Shown: positions 12,395 to 24,969, counted from the first letter of the stretch. The stretch: 64,000 bases of DNA from Phallusia mammillata (GCA_003260075.1 QLIY01000434.1:35115-99114); one strand, 5' to 3'. Notes: a model not told the origin generated them from the sequence alone. Made by a program: numbers and translations.

Positions 12395-15300
12395 TTATGG
12401 ATGCCCTCTTTTGCCTTCGAATGCTCGGTGTTTTTGGTGAGCTGTGGATGAAGTAATAAGACTTTTAAATAATTCAGTTTGGGGCTGAAATTTAAACAAT
12501 TTTTCTAATGTTAGCTGGAATGTGTCACTATAGTATTATTTCAATTTTTTGTGAGGCACATGTAAAGGTATTAAAAGCAAAATATATGCCAGCTATTGTG
12601 ACATTAAAAATTCATGCAAGTATTATATACATGCACAAGACAACTTCAATTTTTACTTAAATACAGTACATGGTATTCCCAAGTAATACTGGTCAATAAA
12701 CATGATCCAAAATTGGTAAAAAGTGGATTTCATGTTTTTATGTCAACGTTAAGTTTTTCAGAAGGGACTTAAATCCTGGCATGCCCCGACTTGTTAGAGT
12801 TGCCTTAAAGGCCTTAATTCAATTTGTTTATAGCAAAGACAGAGCAACTGTATGACACAACAATAGAGGCAAAAGCATTTGGTCCTGGGAATGGATACAT
12901 AAGGCATATCTGTACACTTGTGACAATGCGCAAAATTAAATCAGAGTCTGCTAGGCGCATTGGTCTGCATAGATGCTTCAGGGTTGAACCAAGTAATGAA
13001 TTTATGTGCAAAATTAAAAATTATTTGAATCACTTACGTTTGTAGAAACTTGTTTCAAATGTCACATTAGGGACAAGTTCTTCCACACGCTTTAACACTT
13101 TGCATTCCTCCGCATTTATTGACTCCCTATTCCACAACTGAACAAGATCGTCATTCTTTCTCACACTGACACTCAAACCAATGATATCATCACCTGAAAT
13201 TAAAATAGTGTCTTTTGTCAAGGACTGAAACATATTCACAAACCCTAATTTTAATATCCACAAAGACGTTTTAAGTTATTAATTTAGCCTCGCATTTTAT
13301 TGACATTTTTGAAAACGGTTCTATGATGGGCACTAAACAACAAATGAGTCCATAAGAAAATAGACCATATATTAGGGATAGGGTTTAACACTATTAATTT
13401 TGTTATTTTATACTTTTAGAGAAGATTATAAAATGACAGGCAGCCAAAACAAATTAATAGTTTTTATGGTCAATTTTTTTTTGTCTTTAGTCAACACACC
13501 TGGATTAACATACTGTGCAAATTGTTCACCAATGCAAGCCATCAACAGTTCATTCCACACACTGTCCTGCAACATACATACAATTTTAGAGTTCAACCAA
13601 TTTTAAATTCAACCAATTTTGCAAGTCATGTCAATTTTAGAATTTATGTTACCGTACCTTAAAATTTGACAATATTTATGGATTTGCTAAGACTGTTCCC
13701 AAAGAGCATATATACCTTGTCATGCTGGTTAATATTTTACAAACCAAAAATATATAAAAATCTTACAGTACAAAGCTTATGACATCTCAGTTTCCACATT
13801 CCACCATTAGCATTTACAGAATCCTCCCTACAAATAAATATATTCATATTATAATTATTTTAAAATGTTAATGTTTAAAAAAAAACGTCACAAGCCCAAA
13901 CGAATGCATTGCATTCATTTAGCTGTTATGTAAAAAAAAATTTTTTTATACTTGTTACATTGATTGGTTTGGACTTACACAGTTAACATACACCAGTGGT
14001 TTTCAGACTTTTTAAGCTTGCAGAGTTGCAGTGCAATACCAAAGTAAGCTTTCTTCTGGCAGCACACTTTGCAAGCCAACAAAACAAGGTTTGTTTTATG
14101 AAATTAAATTGCAACTTGGCTTTGGTGGCCGAGGTTGCCTTTACAGCAAATCAGAAATAAACTAGAATAGCGGTTTTCCTATATATTGCTGGGTTATATA
14201 TACTACATCATATTTAACGATGTATCACATATTCCATTTACTATATTTATAATGGATATATATTTGGCACCTACATTTCATTGGGTCCCTATCTTTTTCC
14301 TGGCACTTTATAACCTAATTGTTTCTGCAAGCATAATCTAATGGGTCCCCACACATATGCATATGCGATTTGGTAACAGTAAAAATAGGGCACAATCACT
14401 GTTAGATATTTACCAATTTACTATACACATCATTTGATCTACATATATGATTGTTTTTGCAAGCAAAAACGAATGGGTCCCCACACGCGCGTTTGTGCGG
14501 ATTTATGGTAAACAAACATCCTGGTTATTTTTAGATTCTTAAGGACAAGCTTAACCAACTTTAGCCTTAACCCAAAAAGTTTTGTCCGTATTGTTTTTGC
14601 ATCATTATTGTCATATAATTACAAAAAAAAAGTAAATAGGAAAAAATAACAGGAAATACTTTCAATTTATTCTCATGCTTTGACCTTGATATTGTCGTTC
14701 AAGGTCAGTTTTTAAACACAATTTTCCAAAACTTAAAATGTGCTTGATAACTTAATAAAACGACATAGCATAGCTGCGCAAAAACAGCTGATTTCTAATC
14801 ACCGACACGACTGCCTCATAAAACGTCGGTCCGGACGTCAAGCTGAGCACTCCCGCTGCATTCACCCGCCTTAATCGTAAACAAGTGAATTACTCCCTTG
14901 AGAGTTGAGACTTCTATCTGACTGAGAAAATGGTCACGTAACGACTGCGTTCATGCGTGAAGCAGAGGCATTTTTTTCTATGCGCCACTATGGTCAATCA
15001 CTCCCATTGCGTCAGCTGTGCACTGAGCGAGCACAAATATGACAGAAGACAGCATGTAAAAACATATTTTTACTATTACTGAGCCGATTGCACTGAAATT
15101 TTTACCAGCCAACAAGGAGCACCCTATCCACAGCTGTTAAAAATTTCAGCAGGTTAAGTCTTGTATTTCTGGCCTCAATAACATGTGAACAAACAAACAA
15201 ATATTTGGGGGTAAAGGGGTGAAAATGGATATATACAACTTCAAGTTACAAAATAGTTTAAAATACGCTGCAATGTACCAATCAAAAAGTATGAAACTCC

Positions 15301-18179
15301 AGAAACATCTGCTTTAGCAAGTATAGCCGTTTTAAAAATTTCACGTTTTGGGGGGCTGTGGGTGAACCGAGGGATCAAACGGGGTCAAAATTCACATGGA
15401 CCATCTTTAGACCAATATCTGTAATGTGTGTAAATTTGAAAAAGTTTGAACTATTCTTATTTGATCATAACATGGGAACAAATTCGCGTTAAAAATTTGA
15501 CATTTTAGGGGACTGTGGGTGAACCGAGGGATCAAACGGGGTCAAAATTCACATGGACCAATACAATTGAAGTATATCAGAAAGCCACTCTTCTAGTATA
15601 TTTTTTAGTTTGTGTGTCGAACCCAATTAGTTACCCTACGTTAAATAGGACATACTTCAAACAATATCTGGGGTGAATCTAATTTATAGTTTGTATTTTA
15701 CATAGTATTATGATTTAAGCCCAGTGCCGATCACTGTGTTTTACCTTACAACAACCATTATTTAAGCCCAGTGCCGATCACTGTGTTTTACTTTACAACA
15801 CCCGACTTTCTCATGGTTATCTCTTGAATTGCATTTCTACAGATTTGTATGTGTGGGGACTTGGTGTACAACAACACCGTTTAACCTAATTTATACATGC
15901 CTTGAGTATAAAAACGCTACGTTATGATGAAAGAAAGTTCTGAACTGTGTTTGTGATACCTACTAGTTGACCTTAAGTAACCCGTGGTCATGCGGCAGCC
16001 GACCTGACAACAAGCATTTAAAAAAACATTTATCTTGCAAAAATGTCAAGTTTTTTTTTTCATCTTTATTTTTATTAACAAAGTTTTGCTTGACATATAC
16101 GAAACCGAAGCACGCTTATTAGGTTTAAATCACGTCATAGGTGTGAAACCTTTGCCAAAACTGAAAATGTGAGTGATAACTTAATAAAACGAAATAGCAT
16201 TGCTGTGCAAAACAGCTGATTTCTAATCACCGAAACGACGTGTCGTGAAACGTCTGTCCGACGTCAAGCTGAGCCCTCCTGCTATCGTAAACCAATGAGT
16301 TACTCTCTTGGGACTTCTGTCTACAGTGTCTTTCTTGACCAAACGAGCGTTAGACATATTTATGTTTCGGGGGCCTGTGGGTGAACCGCTGGGTCAATCG
16401 GGGTCAAACTTCTGGAGGATCAAGTTTAGATTAATAACTAACATATGTCCAAATTTAAATAAATTAGAAGCACTCTTTCTTTACTAAACAAGCGATAAAA
16501 ACCAGCCTTAAAAATTTACGTTTCGGGGGCCTGTGGGTGAACTGCTGGGTGATTTGGGGTCAAACTTCAGGTGGACCAAGTTTGGATTAATATCTAACAT
16601 ATGTCCAAATTTCAATAAATTTGAAGCACTCTTTCTTCACTAAACGAGCGTTACAAACCAGCGTTAAAAATTTTACGTTTCGGGGGCCTGTGGGTGAACC
16701 GCTGGGTAATTTGGGGTCAAACTTCAGGTGGACCAAGTTTGGATTAATATCTAACATATGTCCAAATTTCAATAAATTTGAAGCACTCTTTCTTTACCAA
16801 ACGAGCGTTACAAACCAGCGTTAAAAATTTTACGTTTCGGGGGCCTGTGGGTGAACCGCTGGGTAATTTGGGGTCAAACTTCAGGTGGACCAAGTTTGGA
16901 TTAATATCTAACATATGTCCAAATTTCAATAAATTTGAAGCACTCTTTCTTGACCAAACGCGTCTCACAAACCAGCGTTAGACAGAAAAAAGAAAAAAAA
17001 AAAAAAGAAAAAAGAAAAAAAGAAAAAAGAAAAAAAGAAAAAAAGAAAAAAAAAATACGGACAAAAACAATATGTGTCCCCTTCAGGGAAGGGGACCCAT
17101 AATGACTTTCAAATATTGTTATGCACCTGCATTTGGTCATCAGGTCCTAAGATATCCATGAGTGTTTGCACTTTAAATTGTGGAATATTTCATGGCACAC
17201 TCTAAAATCTCTCACAGCGCACTAGTGTCCCGTGCCACAAAGTTGGATAATCACTGATATACACTCACCACACGGGTCTGATGTTATTTCGCATCCAATG
17301 GTAGCTGTATCTTGCCATAAGGTTACTTGGTGCAGGAACATGATTAAAGACACCCCAAAAGCTCTGTTTTAAAATATACAGAAACATTAAGATTTGTGTG
17401 TAATGTAAAACACATTCATTACAAAAAACATGATGGCATAATGTAAGTGATGAAATTGGTCCACATTTGTTACCTCCACTGTAGAAACAGTGTAGATCTT
17501 TCTAAGATTTGCTTCATACTCTGTAACAGTAAGGTTTGGCACCGACCTGTCAAATGGAAAAATGTATTTTAATAGTGGTGAAGGCCTATGAACTAAAAAA
17601 AATAGTACAGAAGTATTAGTTGGTTGATAAGTTACATGTCAGATCATACAAATTATCAATATCTCAATTTTGTTCAAGCAAGCTGCAGACAGTGCACACT
17701 GTTTCGATCTGGAAGGTATTATCAGAGCAACTGTAGACAAGACCTATAGGTATATATAGGCCTATATATAGGCAATATTGACTAGTGCAGCCATCTCATG
17801 GCACTCCAGTTTGATTTTATTTAGTTTCTTTTTTACAAATAAAAGCTAAAAAGGGATATAATTAGTTGAGTTATGTGTAGTTGGATCAGTGACACAATTC
17901 CAGAAAAACAACTCAGCCAAAATATCACTTGCACCATTATTCACTATATCTTGTAAATTTCAAAGTTTATTTATACCTATCCAACCACAAGGTCCAAGGG
18001 GTATTTAATGGGACTCCAGTTTTCTCTGTATCACCCAGATCAGTAATTGCTTTTCTTGATAGCCTGGGTGAATCAGAAGTTCTGCCAGGGGATCCTGCTC
18101 TATCTTCTTTGTAGCCTGTACTTTTGTTTTCCAAAAGGTTGTGGCCGTTGGTGGCATGATTAAATAGTTCATTAGCCAT
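12395..18179 (-). CDS. EIF4E3: Eukaryotic initiation factor 4E family member 3
   Basis: Seven minus-strand exons: 17977-18179, 17474-17546, 17269-17363, 13767-13827, 13500-13566, 13038-13193 and 12395-12441. They join in frame to 233 residues, close to the vertebrate length. Class III eIF4E signatures are clear: NTPWTLWLDR (W62, W65), EANLRKIYTV, SFWGVFNHVP, RPVWED (W124), GGMWKLR, IGEQF, GDDIIGLSVSVR, and a short C-terminal exon ending in FEGKRGHP. The protein binds the mRNA 5' cap. At the position of human eIF4E Trp56 there is Tyr78 (codon 17516-17518), which fits the Cys/Tyr rule for class III. The start ATG at 18177-18179 gives the family-like N-terminus. Intron 3 contains a 3.3-kb transposon-like insertion. 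Confidence 0.95.
15340..16981. repeat. 157-bp minisatellite with diverged outliers
   Basis: Units contain GGGGGCCTGTGGGTGAACCG, then a stretch on 'aagtttggattaatatctaa' and a GAAGCACTCTTTCTT motif. The last units repeat at exactly 157 bp (16674 and 16831), with earlier copies at about 16366 and 16518. Two more diverged copies start near 15345 and 15492. Short open frames here are period artefacts on both strands. Confidence 0.85.
15715..15798. repeat. Tandem pair of ~50 bp
   Basis: Two near-identical copies of a segment containing TTTAAGCCCAGTGCCGATCA follow each other. A related block occurs at 55994-56095 in a PPOX intron. Confidence 0.75.
16984..17110. repeat. A-rich tract plus GTCCCCTTC palindrome
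   Basis: A run of A-rich AAAAAAG repeats is followed by a small hairpin GTCCCCTTC-AGG-GAAGGGGAC. The same junction, reverse-complemented, is found at 2882-2935, so it is part of a dispersed repeat. Confidence 0.7.
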
Positions 18180-19994
18180 TCTTTTGATTAAGCTTGGTGG
18201 CTAAATGATCAAAAATTGTAAAGGCTTGGAAAACCTCCAAATTAAAACTTTAATAGTAGGTAAGTTTATTTTGCGCTTTTTAAGCAGAAGTAAACTTTTT
18301 GCCGATAAAACTGTCTGTACGTTATCTTTTAAATGTAATGACTATTTTTTGCGTCGGTTGTGTTTAACCTTAACGTTTAATCACCTCAAAAATTCCCAGG
18401 TTATTTGCATTTTAGTAACCCTATGGGGAATTTTTAGAACAAACAACAGTCTTGAATTGATATGTTCCGTATTTCGTTCATACGAAACTGTAAACTGGTT
18501 GTCATGTTACCAAAGCGTCAAATAAGCAGTTTTCATTTTAAACTTCTGGATTGCAATTGCCGCAAACAAGCATTTGAAACAAAGCAATTTTGCAACAAGG
18601 TCAACGCTTGCACTTTGCTGATGAGTTTGTTTATATTTATGTTTTGCAGAAAACAATCCTCGCCACTAGCGTACATTTTTTTCACTTGGGTTTGATTTTA
18701 AGTTTTGTGTGATACTTTGTTGTAAAAGCACAGTTTTTTTTTTCTTTTTATGTGTTATCAATATTATCTCAATTTATTCACTGTTTGTTTTAAAGATTTA
18801 CCAAATCGCTTTCAAATCAAAGTTAACATACGCGCTTGGAACTAGAACAGAAACATGTCTAAAGCTGCTAGTCAGCTTTCGTAACCACTGCACACCCTGT
18901 AAGCATACAGTTATTGCATACTACATGTAGTATCTATGCTGTACGAGTGTATAAGCTGCAAAATGTTGACCAAAGAGACAATAAAATAGACGTGGCGTCT
19001 CCACACTTGTCCAAAACAAAAAAGGATGCGGTATATACAAACGGAAATGGGTGATGCAATACATCGCCAGGGTCTTTGCAAATTGCAATATCACGGCAAG
19101 TGCAGACCCCTTTCACTGGAAAATCCCGCTGTCAAATGTCATCTACCTGAAGTGTTGTTTTGAAAAAGCTTGTCACCTATTTTTTACCAAAGGATTGCAT
19201 TAAGTCAGCAATCCGTTACTTGACAAAATTGTAGGTCGAAAATAATCCAATGCGGCAAAGGTTGAGTGGACGGGTTTGCACTTTTGCCACAACTACTACA
19301 AGTTCAGTTAAATTGAGAATTTGAGATTGATTGTATTTTCGCAAAAACATGAAATTGGTTATTGTAATTTATGCCATGTGAATGAATCAACAAACTTATT
19401 GCTACGGCGTAGTGGTTAATAGAAGATATAGTTTCGTCTGGTAAAAGTTGTATGCACAAAAAAGGTTACAAAATGTTGATCATTAGTAATGATGCACCGA
19501 AGACTGAACCCACCTCAAAGGGTTCGATTCAGTTGGGTTGTGATTCCAATGAACTCATTTCTGATACTCTAAACAACTTTTGGAATTTGTAAGCTAAACA
19601 AAACATCAGACAGTGTGGCATCAGAAATCAGAATGTTTTCTGTGTGCTTATATTATGAGGTTTTAAATTGACAATATTGAAATTCTAAGCATTAATTTCA
19701 CACTAACAAGTTCGGTTTCCGTCAAACTTTGAAAAACATTCGTGCGGAAACGGCAAATCCAACATTTTTCCAAATGTTTCAGATTTTCAGCCACCTGAAA
19801 CTTGTGCATCACTATAATCATTACCATTTCAAGTCCATGTCATTTTATACAAATTAAACACCTTTGGACCCTTTAGTGTATGCAGTAATATGCATTCCTT
19901 AGACTTGTTTTGTTTACCCAGCTGTATTAGTATGACCACGGCCCACGGGTTTACATTATTGCTTTAAATTATAGGTGTTCTTCCAATAAAAGCA
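18180..19994. other. Intergenic between EIF4E3 and COPS4
   Basis: Divergent promoter region for EIF4E3 (-) and COPS4 (+). No additional gene is recognised. An acceptor-like site, TTAAATTATAG before GTGTTC, ends at 19974, twenty bases before the COPS4 start. Confidence 0.5.
19964..19974 (+). promoter_or_regulatory. Splice or trans-splice acceptor before COPS4
   Basis: AAATTATAG followed by a 20-nt leader and ATG. In an otherwise intronless gene this may mark a 5' UTR intron or a spliced-leader site. Tunicates do trans-splice; its use here is inference. Confidence 0.35.
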
Positions 19995-21227
19995 ATGTCA
20001 CTTAACATTAAAGCTGACTTAAATGTTCTTGGAAGGGCTGCTAGTAGTTCTCATAAAGACCTGACTAATAGATACCAAGAGATCCTGGAACGATGTTTCA
20101 AACTGGAGGGCAAAGAAAAAGTAGACAGCTTAAAGGCATTCATGGATGCTATGATGAATGAAAAAGTCAGTCAAATGGTGTCTCGACAATTGCTTTCAGA
20201 TTTTTGTGCCACCTTGCCACAAATTGGCAACGAAGCATGCAAAGAGGTTTCACTCTTTACCTTGGAGAGAATTCAGCCAAGGGTAATTTCGTTTGAGGAG
20301 CAGGTGGCACAAATTCGACAACACCTGGCAACTATCTTTGAACATGAGGAAAAGTGGAGAGATGCTGCCTTGATGTTGGTTGGCATTCCTATTGAATCTG
20401 GGCAAAAACAATACAGCTTAGATTATAAACTTGAAACATACCTAACTATTGCTCGCTTATACTTAGAGGATGAAGACCCTGTCCAGGCAGAACTGTACAT
20501 AAATCGTGCTTCGCTTCTGCAAAATGAAACCAGCAACGAACAACTTCAAATTCATTACAAAGTTTGCTATGCTCGTGTTTTGGACTATCGGCGCAAGTTT
20601 ATTGAAGCAGCTCAAAGATACAATGAATTGTCATACAAAAGTGCTATACATGAGACAGAACGTACAAGAGCATTAGAGAAAGCTCTGCACTGTGCTATTT
20701 TAGCACCTGCAGGCCAACAGCGCTCGCGCATGCTTGCAACTTTATTTAAGGATGAGCGATGTCAGCTTTTGCCTGCATTTGGCATCCTTGAAAAAATGTA
20801 CCTCGATCGTATAATCAAATCAGATGAAGTACATGAGTTTTCAAAGCAACTAATGACACACCAAAAGGCAACAACTGCAGATGGATCAAATATCCTCAAT
20901 CGTGCAGTTACAGAACACAACCTACTGTCTGCCAGTAAACTTTACAACAATATTCGATTTACAGAACTCGGAGCATTGCTTGAAATTCCGCATGTAATGG
21001 CTGAAAAAATTGCCTCCCAAATGATCTGCGAAGGAAGAATGAAAGGTTATATTGACCAAATCGACGGCATAGTATATTTTGAAAAGCGTGAAACACTCCC
21101 AACATGGGACAATCAAATTCAAGCGCTTTGCTTGGAGGTGAACTCAATAGTTGATCAGATATCAGCTGCTCATCCAGAATGGGCTCATGAGAAACTGGAT
21201 CAAATCATGGCTGCTACACACAATTAA
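19995..21227 (+). CDS. COPS4: COP9 signalosome subunit 4, intronless
   Basis: One uninterrupted 410-residue frame, about the length of human CSN4 (406). Diagnostic stretches include [45 protein letters not shown]...[45 protein letters not shown] and IDGIVYFE...LPTWD. The C-terminal half forms the PCI domain used for assembly of the signalosome, which removes NEDD8 from cullins. The start at 19995 gives the conserved N-terminus. The vertebrate gene has many exons, so the lack of introns is notable. There is no poly(A) tail or target duplication at its ends, so a retrocopy is not proven. Confidence 0.96.
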   Translation: MSLNIKADLNVLGRAASSSHKDLTNRYQEILERCFKLEGKEKVDSLKAFMDAMMNEKVSQMVSRQLLSDFCATLPQIGNEACKEVSLFTLERIQPRVISFEEQVAQIRQHLATIFEHEEKWRDAALMLVGIPIESGQKQYSLDYKLETYLTIARLYLEDEDPVQAELYINRASLLQNETSNEQLQIHYKVCYARVLDYRRKFIEAAQRYNELSYKSAIHETERTRALEKALHCAILAPAGQQRSRMLATLFKDERCQLLPAFGILEKMYLDRIIKSDEVHEFSKQLMTHQKATTADGSNILNRAVTEHNLLSASKLYNNIRFTELGALLEIPHVMAEKIASQMICEGRMKGYIDQIDGIVYFEKRETLPTWDNQIQALCLEVNSIVDQISAAHPEWAHEKLDQIMAATHN

Positions 21228-21330
21228 GTTTTGTGTTATTTGAAAACTGCAATAGAGATTTTGGTACAGATGAATCGGTTAATCTCATAGTTATTCGCAT
21301 AAACCATTTAAATACATAGAGAATGTGTAG

Positions 21331-21640
21331 CCTAGGGGTGGGCAACCTTTGTTACTGTAGGGCCAATTATAAATGTCAAAATTGGATCGAGGGCCGCACA
21401 TGTTCATCACACAAAGTGATTTTGCTTTGTTTGTAGCCAAATATGCTTAACTACAAGTATAATTCGTATTTGATTCTAGCCACATTTTGCCAGATCGCAG
21501 AAAACTCGCATCAGGCGCATTAATCAGCTCAGAAATATGTAATAATTGGACTCATTTGCCAGTACTTTTCAAATCCAAGCGTCTCTGCGGGCCGCACAAG
21601 TTTTAATGAAGGAGGCATTTTGCATGGGGCATTTTATGGC
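21331..21640. mobile_element. hAT-type element, right end decayed
   Basis: Starts CTAGGGGTGGGCAACCTTTGTTACTG and contains GGGCCGCACA, AAATATGCTTAACTACAAGT and TCTCTGCGGGCCGCACAA, all shared with the complete copy at 31450-31727. The right terminus is too diverged to place exactly. It lies between COPS4 and DUSP23. Confidence 0.7.
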
Positions 21641-21888
21641 ATCTATGTAGTTCCATGTGTGCTTTCCTTAGTTCAAGTTGCTACTTTGCCTTGTTACAAG
21701 TTGTAAAGGATAAAAACTGGCCAATTTGTAATTCCCATGCTGTATTAACAACAAGAAATTTATTCCAAACTTTTCAACCGCACAGTGTACTGTTCTCAAT
21801 TTCAGAAACATAGTGGACTAAGTTAGTCGTAACATAAATGAACTATATTGGTTATGCATGCAAAAACCTAGCAAATGATCAATGAAAA

Positions 21889-24391
21889 ATGGACCTTCGT
21901 GCACAAACCGCATTTCCTTCATTGAGAAGAGACCATCGCTTGACACTAACTGATGTAACTTCACCATTTCGTAAACTGTATGAAAGTGACATTCGACAGA
22001 AAGCCTATTTCAGTCGAAAACCATTCACAGGAGGATCTGCTGTGCCAAGGCCCTTCACTACTCGTAAGTGCAATATTCTTGACTAAAAAATGCTATAAAT
22101 TGCATTTGTCATAAACAGGCAATCTGAAAGATTTTGTTGTTTCTATTAAACTGAAGGTGATTAGAGATGATTTTGCTTGATAGCAACCTTTACAATTTGC
22201 CAAGAAAACATTTGATTTTTTTAGCTCACAGTCGAAGATCCACTTCTGAATCACCTCCAAACTTTTCCTGGATAGACCAGGGTTGGTTAGCTGGATGTAG
22301 CACTCCATCTGACCCAAGTATGTGTGTATGTAAAGAACAGTCTTAAAGCTTAGGAATAAGGCCTGCTTAGCCCATATGGCTGATTTTGTAGGCTGCATCA
22401 GGCCAATTGTCACATTTAAATCAGGTTTTGTGCACTTTCGTGGATTTGTAACTTTGTCGAGTTTTATTCATGCAAAGCAAGATTTTTACAATTACTACCC
22501 AATGATGATGATGACACATATGATAAATCTAGAACACAATTTATGGTTGTAGATATTCTCAGATCCACGCCAATGTATTAGTGGAATGTGTAAAACATAC
22601 TATGTTTTGACAGTTGCTATTGTCATTGTCAGGTAGAATATATTTTTAAATGAAAGTTTCATAAGGTGCTACACAAACACAACAGAAAAAAAGGAGACTC
22701 AAAGCTGTAGATAAAATCAGTAATCGATGATAAAACACAAGCGGATAGGAGACTGTTGCATCTATACCTAAGGCATTAGTTCAATCATTAAAATATAGTC
22801 CTGTTTTCAGTTTAGTTTTTTATTTGTTTTGTACAGAGCACCATCGGTTTCTCTTTGAAAATGGCATCAGGCATGTTGTTTCACTAATGAAAGAGAGGCC
22901 TGCAGGTGCCATGGAAAGTGTGCAACTTCCAAAACTTAATCGTTTGAAAATTAGAATCGATGATTTCTGTGCTCCAACTTTAAACCAAATTCGACAGTTC
23001 ATCAAAATTGTTGAAGATGCCAATGATCGAAAAGAGGTGAATAACATTGTATTTTTACTTGCAGTGCCTAGCGTTTCTGCAGTGCTAAGTGGAGCTTTTA
23101 GGTTGGCAAGGACAATTTTTTAGCTTTTAACTTTGAGTAGCCTAAAAAATAGGGTTTGTTAAAAATGTTGAAACTTTTATATGAGAACCGTTAGAACAGT
23201 GGTTCCCAACATTTTTTCACCAATTTGTCACTTAAAAATTTGAAACATTTTCATTCCTCCCCAATATACTACATAGTAAATGCTAAACCATGCAAAGATC
23301 ATTTAAAAATGGATCTTTTATCAACTTCACAGGTTATATTACCAGAGCTTAAGCGTCTATTTCAGTGGTTCCCAACCTGGGGTTCGCGGACCCCCAAGGG
23401 GTCCGTGAGATGGTTTCAGGGGGTCCATTTGGAGGCAAACATTTGTAGTAGTATTAACAACAGTACAATATTTTTAAGTTCCCAAACCATTTTTACAATC
23501 CTGCATCTGAGTGCAAACTGTTTATCAAACCCTTGATCAAGAAAAACTTGTGATTGTTCCTCCATTGTGACATCACAACATACATTAACAATAGAATTCT
23601 TTGTGCTTTGTTTTAAGTATTGTACACCAGAAAATTTATCTCTTTGTTGCATTGACTGCTACAGTACAGAACCTTATTAGGACTGTGAAGGTTGATTACA
23701 ATTCTGCCCCCAAAAAAGTATAAGAACGTATAGGTATAATGAAGGAAACGAAAAAAGACTAAATTACGTTTGGGATCCGCGGACCGATAAAATTGATAAA
23801 AGGGGTCCGTGACTACAAAAAGGTTGGGAACCACTGGTCTATTTACAAACCACAGGTAAAAATTAAAGTAAAGTCCTCCCTCCAAGTTTTTCACCGCCTG
23901 TTAGAAACCACTGCAAACGATTGATGAAATGTATGTTTGGTTACAACCATTTGATATGCAGACACTGCTTGGTAATGCTAGAGTCCATTCAGAACAGGTT
24001 ATTTTTGGAATGCCGGCAAATTTCATAATCTTCTTTCGTCTGTGGTATTATGCAAACATATCAAATTACACCCCCATATAAAGGCATTGTTGCTTCTGAC
24101 TCTTAGTTAAGGAACGGGTGAAACTTTTCATTGGTAATTGCTGACCATGCATTTTTTTCCTAATACAGTACTAAGTTTTTCTCTTAATTTTTACAGGCAG
24201 TTGCTGTCCATTGTGCAAATGGGAATGGTCGGACTGGAACAATGCTAGCCTGCTATCTTATAAAACAGAAACATATCAATGCCAGTAATGCTCTGCAGGA
24301 AATACGGAAATTGAGACCTGGTTCTGTTGAATCTCCAGAACAGGAAAAAGCCATTGAACAGTTTTACCATTACCTAAGAATTAGTCGATAA
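21889..24391 (+). CDS. DUSP23: Dual-specificity phosphatase 23 with N-terminal extension
   Basis: Exons 21889-22063, 22225-22317, 22837-23036 and 24197-24391 join in frame to 220 residues. DUSP23 hallmarks are PPNFSWIDQGWLAG, HHRFLFENGIRHVVSL, the general-acid region RIDDFCAPT, the P-loop HCANGNGRTG with its catalytic Cys codon at 24212-24214, and LRPGS...EQEKAIEQFYHYL. DUSP23 is a small atypical Ser/Thr/Tyr phosphatase. The first about 65 residues (exon 1 and the start of exon 2, basic and Ser/Thr-rich) precede the usual start of the 150-residue human enzyme. The exon 1/2 junction needs the acceptor TTTTTTTAG at 22216-22224. Intron 3 contains a nested hAT pair. Confidence 0.92.
23197..23913. 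mobile_element. hAT-type element (outer), interrupted
   Basis: Ends are CAGTGGTTCCCAACATT and TTAGAAACCACTG. Its body matches the uninterrupted relative at 58645-58866 on both sides of the inner insertion. No 8-bp duplication is clear at its own ends. Confidence 0.8.
23363..23836. mobile_element. hAT MITE nested in the outer element
   Basis: 474 bp with termini CAGTGGTTCCCAACCTGGGG and AAAGGTTGGGAACCACTG. A perfect duplication GTCTATTT flanks it (23355-23362 and 23837-23844). The relative at 58.8 kb carries a single GTCTATTT at the matching place, which is the empty site. Confidence 0.95.
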
Positions 24392-24969
24392 TTAATCAGG
24401 GCAGTTCCTAATATAAATTTGTGCCAAAGTGAGAAAAAAATGCTGCATTAGTCTCATTATCCCATGTGTGCTATCTTGTTGATATTTGCACCTCCTTGCC
24501 TTTAGAAATTGTTTTCCTTTTCAATTAATTGATAATTGCACTACTATTTTGACCACTGTTAAAAATTCTTTTATGCCTTTATACATTCACTGTGGTGTTG
24601 CTGTGAATTATGCTATTTCTGGTATGTGATCTGCATTGTGAGATTTGTGTTTTCTTGCCATAATATAACAAAACTTTTTTCAATTTTGAGTCTGTGACAC
24701 ACCCAGCAATTGCAGAAGAAAAATACTGATGGCTTTTTCAGATGTTAGTTTAAGTCTGTCTAAAAAAATATTCTAGCAAGTTTACTAAAACCAAATATGC
24801 AAGTAAAAAACAAAGATTTATCTTCAAAACAAGAACAAATAGGTTTACCAAAAATGTCGACTATGTAAACGAGGACAAATCTTATTAATAAGGACAGTAA
24901 TACAATTGTCAGCCCTGTCTATTAGTCTCTTAAATTACAAAAAAGCGCTTTTCCTAACCTCTTTTAAAG

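Larger units (their letters stand above)
13994..17256. mobile_element. hAT-like 3.3-kb element in EIF4E3 intron 3
   Basis: The left end CAGTGGTTTTCAGACTTT (13994) matches the right end AAAGTTGGATAATCACTG as an imperfect inverted repeat. The flanks are ACATACAC (13986-13993) and ATATACAC (17257-17264), a 7/8 target duplication. There is no transposase frame. The interior holds a ~100-bp direct repeat (about 14750-14850 and 16175-16270), a 50-bp tandem pair (15715-15798), a 157-bp minisatellite and an A-rich tract. It may be a composite built by later insertions. Confidence 0.6.

Noticed and set aside
15340..16981. CRISPR-like array
   Set aside because: Units are contiguous tandem repeats of 157 bp without unique spacers, in an animal genome.
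16587..17140. Mirrored small proteins on both strands repeating every 157 bp
   Set aside because: Generated by the minisatellite; the same peptide recurs with each unit and lacks domain resemblance.
19500..19550. tRNA-like GGGTTCGATTC motif
   Set aside because: No cloverleaf or A box could be formed around it.
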